Shown here piece after piece: positions 8,934 through 18,943 of a DNA stretch of 64,000 nucleotides (position 1 is the stretch's first letter; each line of letters starts with the position of its first letter). The stretch covers positions 35,369 through 99,368 of the forward strand of contig NZ_KZ626861.1 in NCBI RefSeq assembly GCF_002911015.1, written 5' to 3'. Source of the stretch: Streptomyces populi (lineage in GTDB: Bacteria; Actinomycetota; Actinomycetes; Streptomycetales; Streptomycetaceae). Below the pieces are notes generated by a model. The model was given only the letters and a program-made list of their open reading frames with translations. It was not told the DNA's origin and did no database searches. The position numbers were made by a program, and so were the translations under genes.

Positions 8934-10115
8934 TCAGGTGCCGCGCACCGCCCGTCGCAGCCGTGTGGCCGCCGCCGCCCGGGGCGCGTTGTCCGCCGGG
9001 CGGCGCCGGGGGTGGACCGTGTTGGCGAGCAGGACCAGGAACGTGTCCGTCGCCGGGTCCAGGACCAGGGAGGTGCCGGTGAACCCGGTGTGGCCCGCCG
9101 CCCCGTGACCGGCGAGGGTGCCCATGAACCAGGGCTGGTCGAGGGCGAACCCGAGGCCGGGCGGGGTGAGGAGGAGCTCGACGAAGTCGGGACCGAGGAT
9201 GCGGGCCGGGCCGTAGGAACCGCCCGCGAGCAGGGTGCGGCAGAACACGGCCAGGTCGTGCGCGGTGGAGAACAGGCCGGCGTGACCGGCCACCCCGCCG
9301 AGCGCCCAGGCGTTCTCGTCGTGCACCACTCCGCGCAGCATGCCCCGGTCCGCCTTGGCCCACGGCCGCCGCTGGTCCTCCGTGGCCGCCGCGCCGGGGC
9401 AGGGACCGAAGGCGGTGGAGTTCATCCCGAGCGGGCGGGTGATGCCGTCCCTGACAAGGATGTCGAGCCCCCGGCCCGTGACGCGTTCCAGCACGTACTG
9501 CAACAGGAGCAGGTTGACGTCGGAGTAGCGGTACTCGCCCGGCCGCGACGAGGGGGCCTCCGCCCGCAGCAGCGCCAGCCGGGCCGTGTCGTCCGGGCAG
9601 TCGTACAGCGGCAGCTCGGGGCGCAGCCCGGAGGTGTGGGTGAGCAGCTGCCGTACGGTGACGCCGTGCTCGCGGACCGCGCGGAACTCCGGCAGGTACG
9701 CGCCGACGCGCGCGTCGATGCCCAGCGTTCCGCGCTCCAGCTGCTGCACCGCGGCGACCGCGGTGAACAGCTTGGTGAGGGAGGCCAGGTCGAAGGGCGT
9801 GTCCACGGTCATCGGCACCCGTGCCCGGGCGGGCAGTTCGACGCCGGTGTCCTTGTCCTCGTCGTGGGCCGCGTAGCGCACGGCCCAGCCCGCCGCCTCC
9901 GCGACGGCGACGACCGGACCCCGTCCCGCGACCACCACGACGCCCGCCGCCCACGGGTCGGCCCCGCGGGTGAGGGCGCGGACCTCGTGGACGAGCTGTC
10001 GCAGTTCACCGGCGTCGAGTCCGGCCCGTTCCGGCGTGCCGGTCCGCAGTCGTGGTGCGCTCAGCTCTCCGCCGCCTTTCCGTTCGAAGTACGTCCCGCC
10101 CGCCGGGGACGGCAC
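8934..10115 (-). CDS. Serine hydrolase, beta-lactamase class C/penicillin-binding-protein fold
   Basis: About 393 residues. The catalytic SxxK is SLTK in PFDLASLTKLF, the second-motif tyrosine is in EYRYSDVNLLLLQ (YSD), and a late HTGFTGTS replaces the KTG box, as in many esterase/peptidase members. No clear export signal is seen, so it may be cytoplasmic. The start is uncertain: the only in-frame ATG/GTG/TTG compatible with full length is a GTG at 10115, which overlaps the upstream efflux gene by 55 bases. Coupled translation with that gene is likely. Substrate unknown. Confidence 0.8.
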   Translation of the reverse strand: MPSPAGGTYFERKGGGELSAPRLRTGTPERAGLDAGELRQLVHEVRALTRGADPWAAGVVVVAGRGPVVAVAEAAGWAVRYAAHDEDKDTGVELPARARVPMTVDTPFDLASLTKLFTAVAAVQQLERGTLGIDARVGAYLPEFRAVREHGVTVRQLLTHTSGLRPELPLYDCPDDTARLALLRAEAPSSRPGEYRYSDVNLLLLQYVLERVTGRGLDILVRDGITRPLGMNSTAFGPCPGAAATEDQRRPWAKADRGMLRGVVHDENAWALGGVAGHAGLFSTAHDLAVFCRTLLAGGSYGPARILGPDFVELLLTPPGLGFALDQPWFMGTLAGHGAAGHTGFTGTSLVLDPATDTFLVLLANTVHPRRRPADNAPRAAAATRLRRAVRGT

Positions 10116-11449
10116 AGTCCCACGAAGCAGGCGACGGCCACCAGCGCGGCCGCCAGCTGGACGATCGCCATCGGAACGGCGGTGTGCTCCCCGGCGACGC
10201 CGACGAGGGGCGAGGCGACCGCGCCGATGAGGAAGGAGGAGGTGCCGAGCAGGGCGGAGGCGGAGCCGGCCGTGTGCCGCACGCGCATGAGGGCGAGCGT
10301 CTGGGTGTTGGGCAGGGCGAGGCCCATGGCGGACATCAGCACGAACAGCGCGGCGGCGACCGGGGCGAGCCCGACCGGGCCGAGGGCGCCGGTGGACATC
10401 AGCAGCAGCGCGGTCGCGGCGAGGACGACGAGGGCGAGGCCGGTGGCGAGGACCTTCTCCAGGGCGACCCGGCCGACGAGCAGTTTGCCGTTGACCTGTC
10501 CGGCGATGACGAGGCCGACGGAGTTCACGCCGAAGAGCAGGCTGAAGGTCTGCGGGGAGGCGCCGTACAGGTCCTGGATCACGAACGGCGAGGCCGAGAT
10601 GTAGGCGAAGAGGGCCGCGAAGGTGAAGCCGCCCGCGAGCATGTACCCGGCGAAGACGCGGTCGGCGAGCAGCCGGCGCATGGCGCGCAGTGCCTCGCCG
10701 ACGCCGCCGTCGTGCCGGTCCGCGGGCTCCAGGGTCTCGGGCAGTTTCGTCCAGACGAGGGCCGTCAGCGCGACGCCGACGGCGGTGAGGACCACGAACA
10801 CGCCCCGCCAGTCGGTGAGGCGCAGGATCTGTCCGCCGATGAGCGGCGCGACGACGGGGGCGACGCCGGAGATCAGCATGAGGGTGGAGAAGAACCGGGC
10901 CATCGCCACGCCGTCGTACAGGTCGCGGACGACGGCGCGGGCGATCACTATCCCGGCCGCGCCCGCGAGCCCCTGGACGAGGCGGAAGGCGACGAGGAGG
11001 CCGATGCCGGGCGCGAGGGCGCACAGGGCGGTGGCGAGGACGTAGACGCCGAGGCCGGCGAGCAGCGGCCGCCGCCGGCCCCACCTGTCGCTCATGGGTC
11101 CGACGACGAGCTGCCCGAGCGCCATGCCCGCGAGGCACGCGGTGAGCGTGAGCTGCACGGTGGCGGCGGGGGCGTGCAGGGAACCGGTGACCTCCGGCAG
11201 CGAGGGGAGGTACATGTCCATCGCGAGCGGGGGCGTGGCGGTGAGCCCGCCGAGGACGAGGGTGACGAGGAGTCCGGTGCGGCCCGGGGCGCCGGGGCCC
11301 GCGTGCGGTCGCGGCGCGGCGGCGGACGCCGCTCCGGTGTCCGCCGACGACGCCTCGGCGACCGTCGGCACGGTGCCCGCGGCGCTTGCCTCCGGTATGT
11401 GCCCCCGCGGGCTCTCCTGGTCCCGCGTGGTGCGGCCACGCTCGGGCAT
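10061..11449 (-). CDS. Bcr/CflA-family multidrug efflux MFS transporter
   Basis: A 462-residue 12-helix major facilitator. The Bcr/CflA signature is clear: PPLAMDMYLPSLPEV in helix 1, the motif-A loop GPMSDRWGRRRPLL between helices 2 and 3, and R-x-x-QG (FRLVQGLAGAAG) in helix 4. An extended 50-residue polar N-terminus rich in Ala and Ser precedes the first helix, so a later start is possible. The family exports drugs such as bicyclomycin or chloramphenicol; substrate here is unknown. Its 3' end overlaps the serine hydrolase gene. Confidence 0.88.
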   Translation of the reverse strand: MPERGRTTRDQESPRGHIPEASAAGTVPTVAEASSADTGAASAAAPRPHAGPGAPGRTGLLVTLVLGGLTATPPLAMDMYLPSLPEVTGSLHAPAATVQLTLTACLAGMALGQLVVGPMSDRWGRRRPLLAGLGVYVLATALCALAPGIGLLVAFRLVQGLAGAAGIVIARAVVRDLYDGVAMARFFSTLMLISGVAPVVAPLIGGQILRLTDWRGVFVVLTAVGVALTALVWTKLPETLEPADRHDGGVGEALRAMRRLLADRVFAGYMLAGGFTFAALFAYISASPFVIQDLYGASPQTFSLLFGVNSVGLVIAGQVNGKLLVGRVALEKVLATGLALVVLAATALLLMSTGALGPVGLAPVAAALFVLMSAMGLALPNTQTLALMRVRHTAGSASALLGTSSFLIGAVASPLVGVAGEHTAVPMAIVQLAAALVAVACFVGLCRPRRAGRTSNGKAAES

Positions 11450-11529
11450 GTGCCCCCCTCTCCGAAAGATGCGGCCCCTATGCTCTCAGTTCGAACAGCG
11501 GGTTCGGAGTCAAGGATCAAGGGGCGGGC

Positions 11530-12540
11530 ATGACGGGCGAGCGTGAACGCGTGCGGTGGGGGATTCTGGCGACCGGCGGGATCGCCGCGGCGTTCACGGC
11601 GGATCTGGTGGACATGCCGGACGCGGAGGTGGTGGCCGTCGCCTCACGGTCGGACTCCTCGGCGAAGGCGTTCGCCGAGCGGTTCGGGATCCCGCGGGCG
11701 TACGGGGACTGGGCGTCCCTCGCCGCGGACGAGGACGTCGACGTCGTGTACGTCGCCACACCGCACTCGGCGCACCGGGCGGCCGCCGGAATGTGCCTGG
11801 AGGCGGGGCGTCACGTGCTGTGCGAGAAGACGTTCACGCTGAACGCGCGGGAGGCCGGGGAACTGGTCGCGCTCGCCCGCAGCCGCGGCCGCTTCCTGAT
11901 GGAGGCCATGTGGATGTACTGCAATCCGCTGGTGGGGCGGCTGAAGGCGCTGGTCGACGACGGTGTGATCGGTGAGATCCGCACGGTGCAGGCCGACTTC
12001 GGTCTGGCGGGCCCGTTCCCGCCCTCGCACCGGCTGCGGGACCCGGCACAGGGCGGCGGTGCGCTGCTCGATCTCGGCGTCTATCCGGTGTCGTTCGCGC
12101 AACTGCTGCTCGGGGAGCCCTCGGACGTCGTCGCGCGAGCGGTGCTCTCCGACGAGGGCGTCGATCTCCAGACGGGTGCGCTGCTCTCTTACGAGAGCGG
12201 CGCTCTGGCTTCGGTGCACTGCTCCATCAACGGCGGCACCCCCGTCACGGCCTCCGTCACCGGCTCCGCGGGCCGCATCGACGTCCCGGGCGGCTTCTTC
12301 TTCCCGGAGCACTTCGTCCTGCACCGCGACGGCCGCGAGCCGGAGACCTTCCGCGCCGACCCCGCCTCCGGCCCCCGCAACAGCCTCAAGCACGAGGCCG
12401 CCGAGGTGATGCGCGCCCTGCGCGCCGGTGAGACCGAGTCCCCGCTCGTCCCGCTCGACGGCACCCTCGCCGTGATGCGGACGCTCGACACGATCCGGGA
12501 GCGCATCGGCGTCCGCTACCCCGGTGAGGCGACGGCGTAG
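11530..12540 (+). CDS. Gfo/Idh/MocA-family NAD(P)-dependent oxidoreductase
   Basis: A 336-residue two-domain oxidoreductase. The Rossmann fold begins WGILATGGIAAAFTADL and contains YVATPHSAH; the conserved EKP motif is present as EKT (HVLCEKTFTLN, about 97), with the catalytic-domain segment EAMWMYCNPL and GGGALLDLGVYPVSFAQLLLG, typical of dimeric dihydrodiol/1,5-anhydrofructose-like members. Sugar or sugar-acid oxidation is likely but the substrate is unknown. The start is the ATG at 11530, which keeps the Rossmann motif at residue 10; the gene stands alone. Confidence 0.88.
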   Translation: MTGERERVRWGILATGGIAAAFTADLVDMPDAEVVAVASRSDSSAKAFAERFGIPRAYGDWASLAADEDVDVVYVATPHSAHRAAAGMCLEAGRHVLCEKTFTLNAREAGELVALARSRGRFLMEAMWMYCNPLVGRLKALVDDGVIGEIRTVQADFGLAGPFPPSHRLRDPAQGGGALLDLGVYPVSFAQLLLGEPSDVVARAVLSDEGVDLQTGALLSYESGALASVHCSINGGTPVTASVTGSAGRIDVPGGFFFPEHFVLHRDGREPETFRADPASGPRNSLKHEAAEVMRALRAGETESPLVPLDGTLAVMRTLDTIRERIGVRYPGEATA

Positions 12541-12808
12541 CGCGTCGGGCCCGTCCGGCGGTTCACCGGGAGGAGGCCGAAGCCTCGACCCACACATACG
12601 GAAGCCGAACCTCCGGGCCGTATGGGCCGTTGGTGCGCTTATGCTCAGCATCTCCCTTTCAGAGCTTCACAGTTGGAGCACACTGCTTCGGTACGACCAC
12701 GGTCCACACCGATGGGGGAGGTGGCGGCCGCTCCGCGGCCCGGGAGGGGGCGGACCTCGCGCAAGGCCGCGAGGTGTGCACCGGACCGCGGAGCGACCGC
12801 CCCCGTCG
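12541..12808. other. Convergent intergenic region with an AT-richer island
   Basis: This 268-base gap lies between two convergent genes. Bases about 12630-12710 are less GC-rich than their surroundings and can be read on the + strand as the start of an open frame (VRLCSASPFQSFTV...), but that frame runs into Gly/Arg-rich sequence antisense to the carboxypeptidase gene and has no ribosome site. I see no convincing gene or RNA. Confidence 0.4.
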
Positions 12809-14080
12809 TCAGCCCTGCCGGGGGCCTTCCGTCTCGGCCACCTCAGCGGTCTCGGCCACCTCAGCGGTCTCGGCCGTCCCGGTCACCTCGGCGGCCCCGG
12901 TCACCTCGGCCGTCCCGGCCGCCACGGTCGGCTCCCCCGCGGACCGGCGCCTGCGGGTGCGCAGCGCGAGCGCGCCGCCCGCCAGGAGCGCCACCGCCGC
13001 CCCGGCCCCGCCTATCAGACCCCACGGCGCGCCGTCCGACTTCCCGGCCGCGGCCGGGGCCGGAGCGCCCGCCGCCGCCTTCGCCGCCTTCCGGGCGGGG
13101 GCCTCGCTCGCGCCGCGCTCGCTGAGCGGATCGACCAGCCTGCCGACCGGCTCGGCGTGCGCGCCCTTCCCGAAGCCCCAGTCGAGCAGCCGGGCCGTCT
13201 CCTCGTAGACGCCGTTGCCGCCGCTCTTGGGGTGCATCACCGTGACGAGCAGGGTCCGTCCGTCGCGGGTCGCCGCGCCGGTGAAGGTGTTGCCGGCGTG
13301 GCTGGTGTAGCCGTTCTTCACCCCGATCAGGCCCTCGTACGGCTTCATCCCCCACGCGCCCGTCAGCAGACGGTCGGTGTTCTGGATCTGGAAGGTCTTC
13401 TTGCCGCCGGCCGGGAAGTCCGCGGTCCTCATCGAGCAGTACTCGCGGAAGTCGGCGTCCGCGAGGCCGTGCCGGGCGAAGAGCGCCAGGTCGTACGCGG
13501 ACGACAGCTGACCCTTGTGGTCGAACCCGTCGGGGCTGACCACATGGGTGTCCAGGGCCTGTAGGTCCTCCGCGAGCGCCTGCATCTCGGCGACGGTGGC
13601 CGGGATGCCGCCGTTCATGTGGCTGAGCACGTGCACCGCGTCGTTGCCGGAGCGCAGGAAGACGCCCTGCCACAACTGCTCGACGGTGTAGGTGATGCCG
13701 GGCTTGATGCCGACGAGGCTGGAACCCGCGGGGACGTCGGCGAGGTCGGCGTCGACCACCTTGTACGTCTCGGCGCGCTCGAACTTCTTCAGCACGGTGT
13801 CCGCGAACAGCATCTTCAGGGTGGAGGCGGGCGGAAGACGCAGGTGCGCGTTGTACGAGGCGAGCACCTCGCCGGTGGTGTGGTCCGCCACCAGCCAGGA
13901 GCGGGCGGTGAGGTGCTCGGGCAGCCCCGACGCGCCGATCGCCTGGACCCCGGAGCGGGCCAGCCTCGCACCGCCGATCGTCGACGTGGCGTACGCGGTG
14001 GTGGCCGTCGCGGCGGCGAGGGGGACGGCGGCGGCGAGGCCCAGGACGGCACGGCGGGAGAGCCCGGAAGAATCACGCAT
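12809..14080 (-). CDS. D-alanyl-D-alanine carboxypeptidase (DacA-type, S11)
   Basis: A 423-residue penicillin-binding protein that trims the peptidoglycan pentapeptide. The signal has a twin-arginine look (SRRAVLGLAAAVPL). Catalytic motifs: SxxK in PPASTLKM (Ser86), SGN (144-146), and KNG (255-257) in place of the usual KTG. A C-terminal membrane anchor WGLIGGAGAAVALLAGGALAL plus RTRRRR is followed by a 45-residue degenerate repeat tail of VTGTAE/VAETAE units. The ATG is preceded at 6 bases by TACGGT, suggesting a leaderless mRNA. Confidence 0.9.
   Translation of the reverse strand: MRDSSGLSRRAVLGLAAAVPLAAATATTAYATSTIGGARLARSGVQAIGASGLPEHLTARSWLVADHTTGEVLASYNAHLRLPPASTLKMLFADTVLKKFERAETYKVVDADLADVPAGSSLVGIKPGITYTVEQLWQGVFLRSGNDAVHVLSHMNGGIPATVAEMQALAEDLQALDTHVVSPDGFDHKGQLSSAYDLALFARHGLADADFREYCSMRTADFPAGGKKTFQIQNTDRLLTGAWGMKPYEGLIGVKNGYTSHAGNTFTGAATRDGRTLLVTVMHPKSGGNGVYEETARLLDWGFGKGAHAEPVGRLVDPLSERGASEAPARKAAKAAAGAPAPAAAGKSDGAPWGLIGGAGAAVALLAGGALALRTRRRRSAGEPTVAAGTAEVTGAAEVTGTAETAEVAETAEVAETEGPRQG
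12832..12915 (-). repeat. Short tandem repeats encoding the carboxypeptidase tail
   Basis: TCTCGGCCACCTCAGCGG (18 bases) occurs twice in direct tandem (12832-12849, 12850-12867) followed by diverged copies of the form CCCGGTCACCTCGGC. They encode the acidic VTGTAETAEVAE-type tail of the membrane-anchored carboxypeptidase. Copy number may vary between strains. Confidence 0.75.
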
Positions 14081-14086
14081 CCCGGG

Positions 14087-14092
14087 ACCGTA
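14087..14092 (-). promoter_or_regulatory. Candidate -10 element of leaderless carboxypeptidase gene
   Basis: TACGGT on the minus strand ends 6 bases before the ATG of the D-Ala-D-Ala carboxypeptidase gene, the spacing expected when transcription starts at the start codon. No ribosome site is seen between. Confidence 0.5.
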
Positions 14093-14295
14093 CAAAGTCC
14101 GTCCGGGAAGCCCGACAGCGGGGTCGTAAAAGGAAGGAACGCTGATTTTGAAGCGGTGGCAAAATCGGGTGCGCGGAAGCGGATCCGGGCGAACGGAACC
14201 GGTCGGCGGCCCGCGGGGACCGCGTCCGCGGCGGGCCCGCCCGTCCGCGTCACGGGGCCACTCAACAGCGGTTTCCTGGCAATGAGCCCTTGAAA

Positions 14296-14350
14296 GGCTG
14301 AGAATGGGCTGTCTGACCCAATATTGATTCAGGGGTCCGGATTCTCAGCC
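14296..14350 (+). promoter_or_regulatory. Inverted repeat upstream of the ABC exporter operon
   Basis: GGCTGAGAAT (14296-14305) is exactly complementary to ATTCTCAGCC (14341-14350), 35 bases apart, in the 360-base gap (14081-14440) between divergent genes. The intervening ACCCAATATTGATTC is AT-rich and could hold the promoter. It could be an operator or the first stem of a structured leader. Confidence 0.5.
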
Positions 14351-14375
14351 CTCGCACATCTCTTACTCAGCCCGG

Positions 14376-14436
14376 CTCAAAGGTTCCTCCATAGCTTTTG
14401 GCCGCGCCCACAGGGGCGCCAAGAACCTTTGAGGAA
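14376..14436 (+). promoter_or_regulatory. Leader hairpin covering the ribosome site of the ABC permease
   Basis: CTCAAAGGTTC (14376-14386) pairs perfectly with GAACCTTTGAG (14423-14433). The right arm runs into GAGGAAC (14431-14437), the ribosome site 4-10 bases before the ATG at 14441, so folding would partly hide it. The loop contains GGCGCC-type secondary structure. Translational control of the exporter is inferred. Confidence 0.55.
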
Positions 14437-14440
14437 CGGG

Positions 14441-15904
14441 ATGTTTGGCATCTATCTCAAGCGTGAGCTGAGCCGGCGCAAGAAGGCGGCGCTGGTGATC
14501 GCCCTGGGTCTGGCGCTCGGTATCGCGCTGGTGATCACCGTCAACTCGGTGTCGGCCGGCATGCAGCAGGCCCAGGACAAGGTCCTGAAGTCGCTGTACG
14601 GACTCGGCACGGACATGACGGTCACCAAGGCCCGCACGGCGCCGACGAGCGGCTCCTCGGGCCGACCGAAGTTCGACTTCGACGCCAAGTCGGACAGCAG
14701 CAAGACCCAGAGCTCGGACCGGGTGATGACCCAGGGCGGACAGTCCCTGAAGTCCTCGCTCGTCACCGAGGTCGCCGCGCAGAAGGGCGTGGCGAGCGCG
14801 GTGGGCGCGCTGAGCCTGAACGTCACCAAGGTCGACGGCTCCTTCACCCAGGGCAAGGCGAAGTCCACCACCTCGGGCTCCGGCCAGCAGGGCGGGCCCG
14901 GCGGCCAGGGCGACGGCACCGGCGCTCCCCAGGTGCAGGGCGGTGGCGCCTCCTTCGACGTGAACTCCTACTCGGTCGCAGGCGTCGACGTGACCCACCA
15001 GGACCTCGGCCCGCTGGCCACCTCGAAGATCACCACCGGCAAGACGTTCACGGCATCGCAGACCTCCGCGAAGGTCGCGGTGCTCAGCAAGTCGTACGCC
15101 AAGGAGAACAAGTACACGGTCGGCGAGACCTTCAAGATCTCCGGCACCAAGTACAAGGTCATCGGCATCGCGACGCCCGACAGCAGTGAGTCGACCACCG
15201 ACGTCTACCTGCCGCTCGAGCAGGCCCAGACGCTCGGCGACGCCAAGAACAAGGTCACCACGATCTACGTCAAGGCGACCGACTCGAAGCAGATCTCCAC
15301 GGTCAAGGCGACCATCCAGAAGAACATCTCCGGGACGACCGTCACCACCTCCGCCGACCTCGCGGACACCGTCTCCGGCTCGCTGTCCACCGCCTCGAAC
15401 CTCGCCACGAGCGTCGGCAAGTGGCTGTCCGTCGCGGTCCTGATCGCCGCCTTCCTCGTCGCGGCGCTGCTCACCTCCTCCGCCGTCTCCCGCCGGGTGC
15501 GCGAGTTCGGCACCCTGAAGGCGCTCGGCTGGCCCTCCCGCAAGGTCACCCGGCAGGTCGTCGGCGAGTCGATCGTGAACGGACTGCTCGGCGGCGCCCT
15601 CGGCATCGCCCTCGGTCTCGCCGCGGCCTACACCGTCACCGCGATCAGCCCGAAGCTGACGGCGGAGCTCGGCTCCACCGGCGGGGGCGGCGGCATGGGC
15701 GGCGGCCCCGGCGGCGGGGGTCCCGGCCAGATGGCCTCCGCGGCCAAGAACACCGTGGACATCGCCCTCACCGCGCCGGTCTCGGTGACCACCATCGCGC
15801 TCGCCGCGGGCCTGGCCATCACCGGCGGTCTGATCGCCGGCGCGATGGGCGGCTGGCGCGCCTCCCGGATGCGTCCGGCGGACGCGCTCCGCAGCGTCTC
15901 GTAA
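14441..15904 (+). CDS. MacB/FtsX-type ABC transporter permease
   Basis: A 487-residue permease. One N-terminal helix (AALVIALGLALGIALVITVNSVSAGM) is followed by a large extracytoplasmic MacB_PCD domain (about 45-340, with Ser/Gly/Gln-rich insertions such as SGSGQQGGPGGQGDG) and three C-terminal FtsX helices beginning KWLSVAVLIAAFLVAALLTS and including the VREFGTLKALGWP coupling loop. A Gly-rich segment GGGGMGGGPGGGGPG lies between helices. These systems act in efflux or mechanotransmission rather than import. The start ATG has GAGGAAC upstream; the ATPase gene follows after 92 bases. Confidence 0.9.
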   Translation: MFGIYLKRELSRRKKAALVIALGLALGIALVITVNSVSAGMQQAQDKVLKSLYGLGTDMTVTKARTAPTSGSSGRPKFDFDAKSDSSKTQSSDRVMTQGGQSLKSSLVTEVAAQKGVASAVGALSLNVTKVDGSFTQGKAKSTTSGSGQQGGPGGQGDGTGAPQVQGGGASFDVNSYSVAGVDVTHQDLGPLATSKITTGKTFTASQTSAKVAVLSKSYAKENKYTVGETFKISGTKYKVIGIATPDSSESTTDVYLPLEQAQTLGDAKNKVTTIYVKATDSKQISTVKATIQKNISGTTVTTSADLADTVSGSLSTASNLATSVGKWLSVAVLIAAFLVAALLTSSAVSRRVREFGTLKALGWPSRKVTRQVVGESIVNGLLGGALGIALGLAAAYTVTAISPKLTAELGSTGGGGGMGGGPGGGGPGQMASAAKNTVDIALTAPVSVTTIALAAGLAITGGLIAGAMGGWRASRMRPADALRSVS

Positions 15905-15996
15905 CCCGCCCCCGGCCACACCCCCTGAGCGGGGGCGCCGCGGCCACTCCCCCCGGGCCGCGGCGCCCCCACCCCTTCACTCCTCGGAGAAACCTC

Positions 15997-16800
<804 letters not shown>

Positions 16801-16852
16801 GCCCGCGGCGGCCCCGCCGCCCGCACCCGACCCCTCGCGCCTCCCGGGCCGC

Positions 16853-17845
16853 TCACCGTCCGAGCACGCCGTCGACCTCGGTCAACTGCGCCGCGGTGAG
16901 CGGCCCCCGGGCGATCGCGCCCGCGTTCTCCTCGGCCTGGGCGACCGAGCGGAAGCCCGGGATCGGCACGGTGCGCGGGCTGCGGGCCCACAGCCAGGCG
17001 AGGGCTCCCTGGGCGAGCGTGCGCCCGCCGCTGGTGAGGATCTCCTCGAGGGCGTCCACCCGGGCGAGCCACTCCGGGTCGGCGCCGCCCTCCCCGGTGA
17101 AGCCCTCCAGCCACACGGGCGGCACGCTGCGGATGTCCCCCGCCCCGAGGGCGCGCCCCGCCGGTCGCCGGCCGGTCAGCAACCCCATGGCCAGCGGGCT
17201 GCGGTTGACGCTCGCGAGCCCGGACTCCTCGCACAGGGCGACGAGTTCGGGCGCGTCCTGGAGGACGTTCAGCCGGTGCTGGACGGCCGCGCAGTGCTCA
17301 CCCGCCGCGAAGACCGCCGCCCGCGCGGGGTCGTCGGTGCTCCACGCGTACGCCCGGATCAGCCCTTCTCGTACGAACTGCTCGCAGGTGTCCCGGAGTT
17401 CGGCGGCGCGCTCCGGGTCGGCGTCGGCCAGGTGCAGCTGGTACAGGTCGATCCAGTCGGTGTCCAGGCGCCGGAGCGAGGCGGTGAGCGCGCGGCGGGC
17501 GTACTCCGGGGAGTCGTCGCTGCCGATGAGCAGCCGCCGCTCCTCGTCGACGAGGTTGCCCCATTTGGTGGCGACGACCACGTCGGCCCGCCGTTTGCCG
17601 AGCGCCCGCCCGAGCACCCGCTCGCTGTGTCCGGTGCCGTACGCGTCCGCCGTGTCGAAGAACGTCACGCCGAGGTCGAGGGCGCGCCGTACGGCCCGTA
17701 CGGATTCCTCGTCGTCGACCTCGCCCCAGCCCAGCGGCTGTCCGTCCGCCGTCGACCACTCGCCGCCGATGGCCCAGCAGCCGAAGCCGAGGGCGCTCAC
17801 CTCGATCCCGCTGTTCCCCAGGGTCCTGTTCCCGGTTTTCTCCAT
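16853..17845 (-). CDS. Aldo/keto reductase
   Basis: A 330-residue NADP-dependent oxidoreductase. The catalytic tetrad is visible: Asp and Tyr in FFDTADAYGTGHSE, Lys in VVATKWGN, and His in LYQLHLADAD. It begins MEKTGNRTLGNSGIEVSALGFGCW, the usual AKR start, and a TTG-initiated form 13 residues longer is less likely. TAGTGT 8 bases before the ATG suggests a leaderless transcript. Substrate unknown. It ends tail-to-tail with the ABC exporter operon and lies downstream of a SnoaL-like gene on the same strand. Confidence 0.9.
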   Translation of the reverse strand: MEKTGNRTLGNSGIEVSALGFGCWAIGGEWSTADGQPLGWGEVDDEESVRAVRRALDLGVTFFDTADAYGTGHSERVLGRALGKRRADVVVATKWGNLVDEERRLLIGSDDSPEYARRALTASLRRLDTDWIDLYQLHLADADPERAAELRDTCEQFVREGLIRAYAWSTDDPARAAVFAAGEHCAAVQHRLNVLQDAPELVALCEESGLASVNRSPLAMGLLTGRRPAGRALGAGDIRSVPPVWLEGFTGEGGADPEWLARVDALEEILTSGGRTLAQGALAWLWARSPRTVPIPGFRSVAQAEENAGAIARGPLTAAQLTEVDGVLGR

Positions 17846-17853
17846 GCCCGCGG

Positions 17854-17859
17854 ACACTA
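17854..17859 (-). promoter_or_regulatory. Candidate -10 element of leaderless aldo/keto reductase gene
   Basis: TAGTGT on the minus strand lies 8 bases before the ATG at 17845 with no ribosome site in between, consistent with leaderless initiation. Not tested. Confidence 0.4.
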
Positions 17860-17903
17860 GGAGTTGGAGTCCACGCGAGGACAAGACCCCGGGAGCGGGG
17901 CGG

Positions 17904-18230
17904 TCAGGCCTGGCCGGTCTCGAAGCGGCTGATCCTGCCGTCCTCGTCGACGGTGAAGGTCCACCTGGTCTTCATCTCGCCCCAGGTGTCGTTGCGGTAC
18001 CGCACGAGGAGGGAGCGTCCGCCGGCGGACTCGCTGTCGACGTCCATGTGGCCGCGCGAGGAGAAGATCTCCCGGTCGGTCCAGTCGCCGAGGTCACGGT
18101 CGGAGCCGTCGTCGGACATGGTGGCGCCGGGCGTGAGCAGCGCGTCGAAGGCGCTCCGGTCGTGGGCGTTCACCGCGGCGACGAAGGCCCGGACGGCCGG
18201 GTCGCTGAGTCTCGTTACCTGAATGCTCAT
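17904..18230 (-). CDS. NTF2/SnoaL-like small protein
   Basis: A 108-residue single-domain protein of the NTF2-like cone-barrel fold: an N-terminal helix DPAVRAFVAAVNAHDRSAFDALL followed by beta strands ending TRWTFTVDEDGRISRFETGQA, the closing strand typical of SnoaL-like proteins. Such proteins are isomerases, hydratases or binding modules; catalytic residues cannot be assigned here. The start ATG at 18230 is the first in-frame start giving a complete domain. It is divergent from the DoxX gene. Confidence 0.8.
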   Translation of the reverse strand: MSIQVTRLSDPAVRAFVAAVNAHDRSAFDALLTPGATMSDDGSDRDLGDWTDREIFSSRGHMDVDSESAGGRSLLVRYRNDTWGEMKTRWTFTVDEDGRISRFETGQA

Positions 18231-18362
18231 GGCAGTCAGGCTCACACCGGCCCCCCGCGCCCGCCACCCGAACGGCTGCGCGGGCACGTCGGGCGCGTTC
18301 GATCGGTGCGACGGTGGACACCCGGGAGGGAACCGTTGCCGCTGTCTGGACTGGGAGTCACC

Positions 18363-18908
<546 letters not shown>

Positions 18909-18943
18909 GCGTCGGCCCCGCGGACCCGGGGGAGGCTCGCCCC

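Noticed and set aside
7959..10604. An 881-codon plus-strand frame over the Rsm22, hydrolase and efflux genes
   Set aside because: It is antisense to three recognisable genes and has no domain.
12609..12808. A possible small protein or structured RNA between the Gfo/Idh and carboxypeptidase genes
   Set aside because: No ribosome site, no clear homologue and no riboswitch consensus could be matched by eye.
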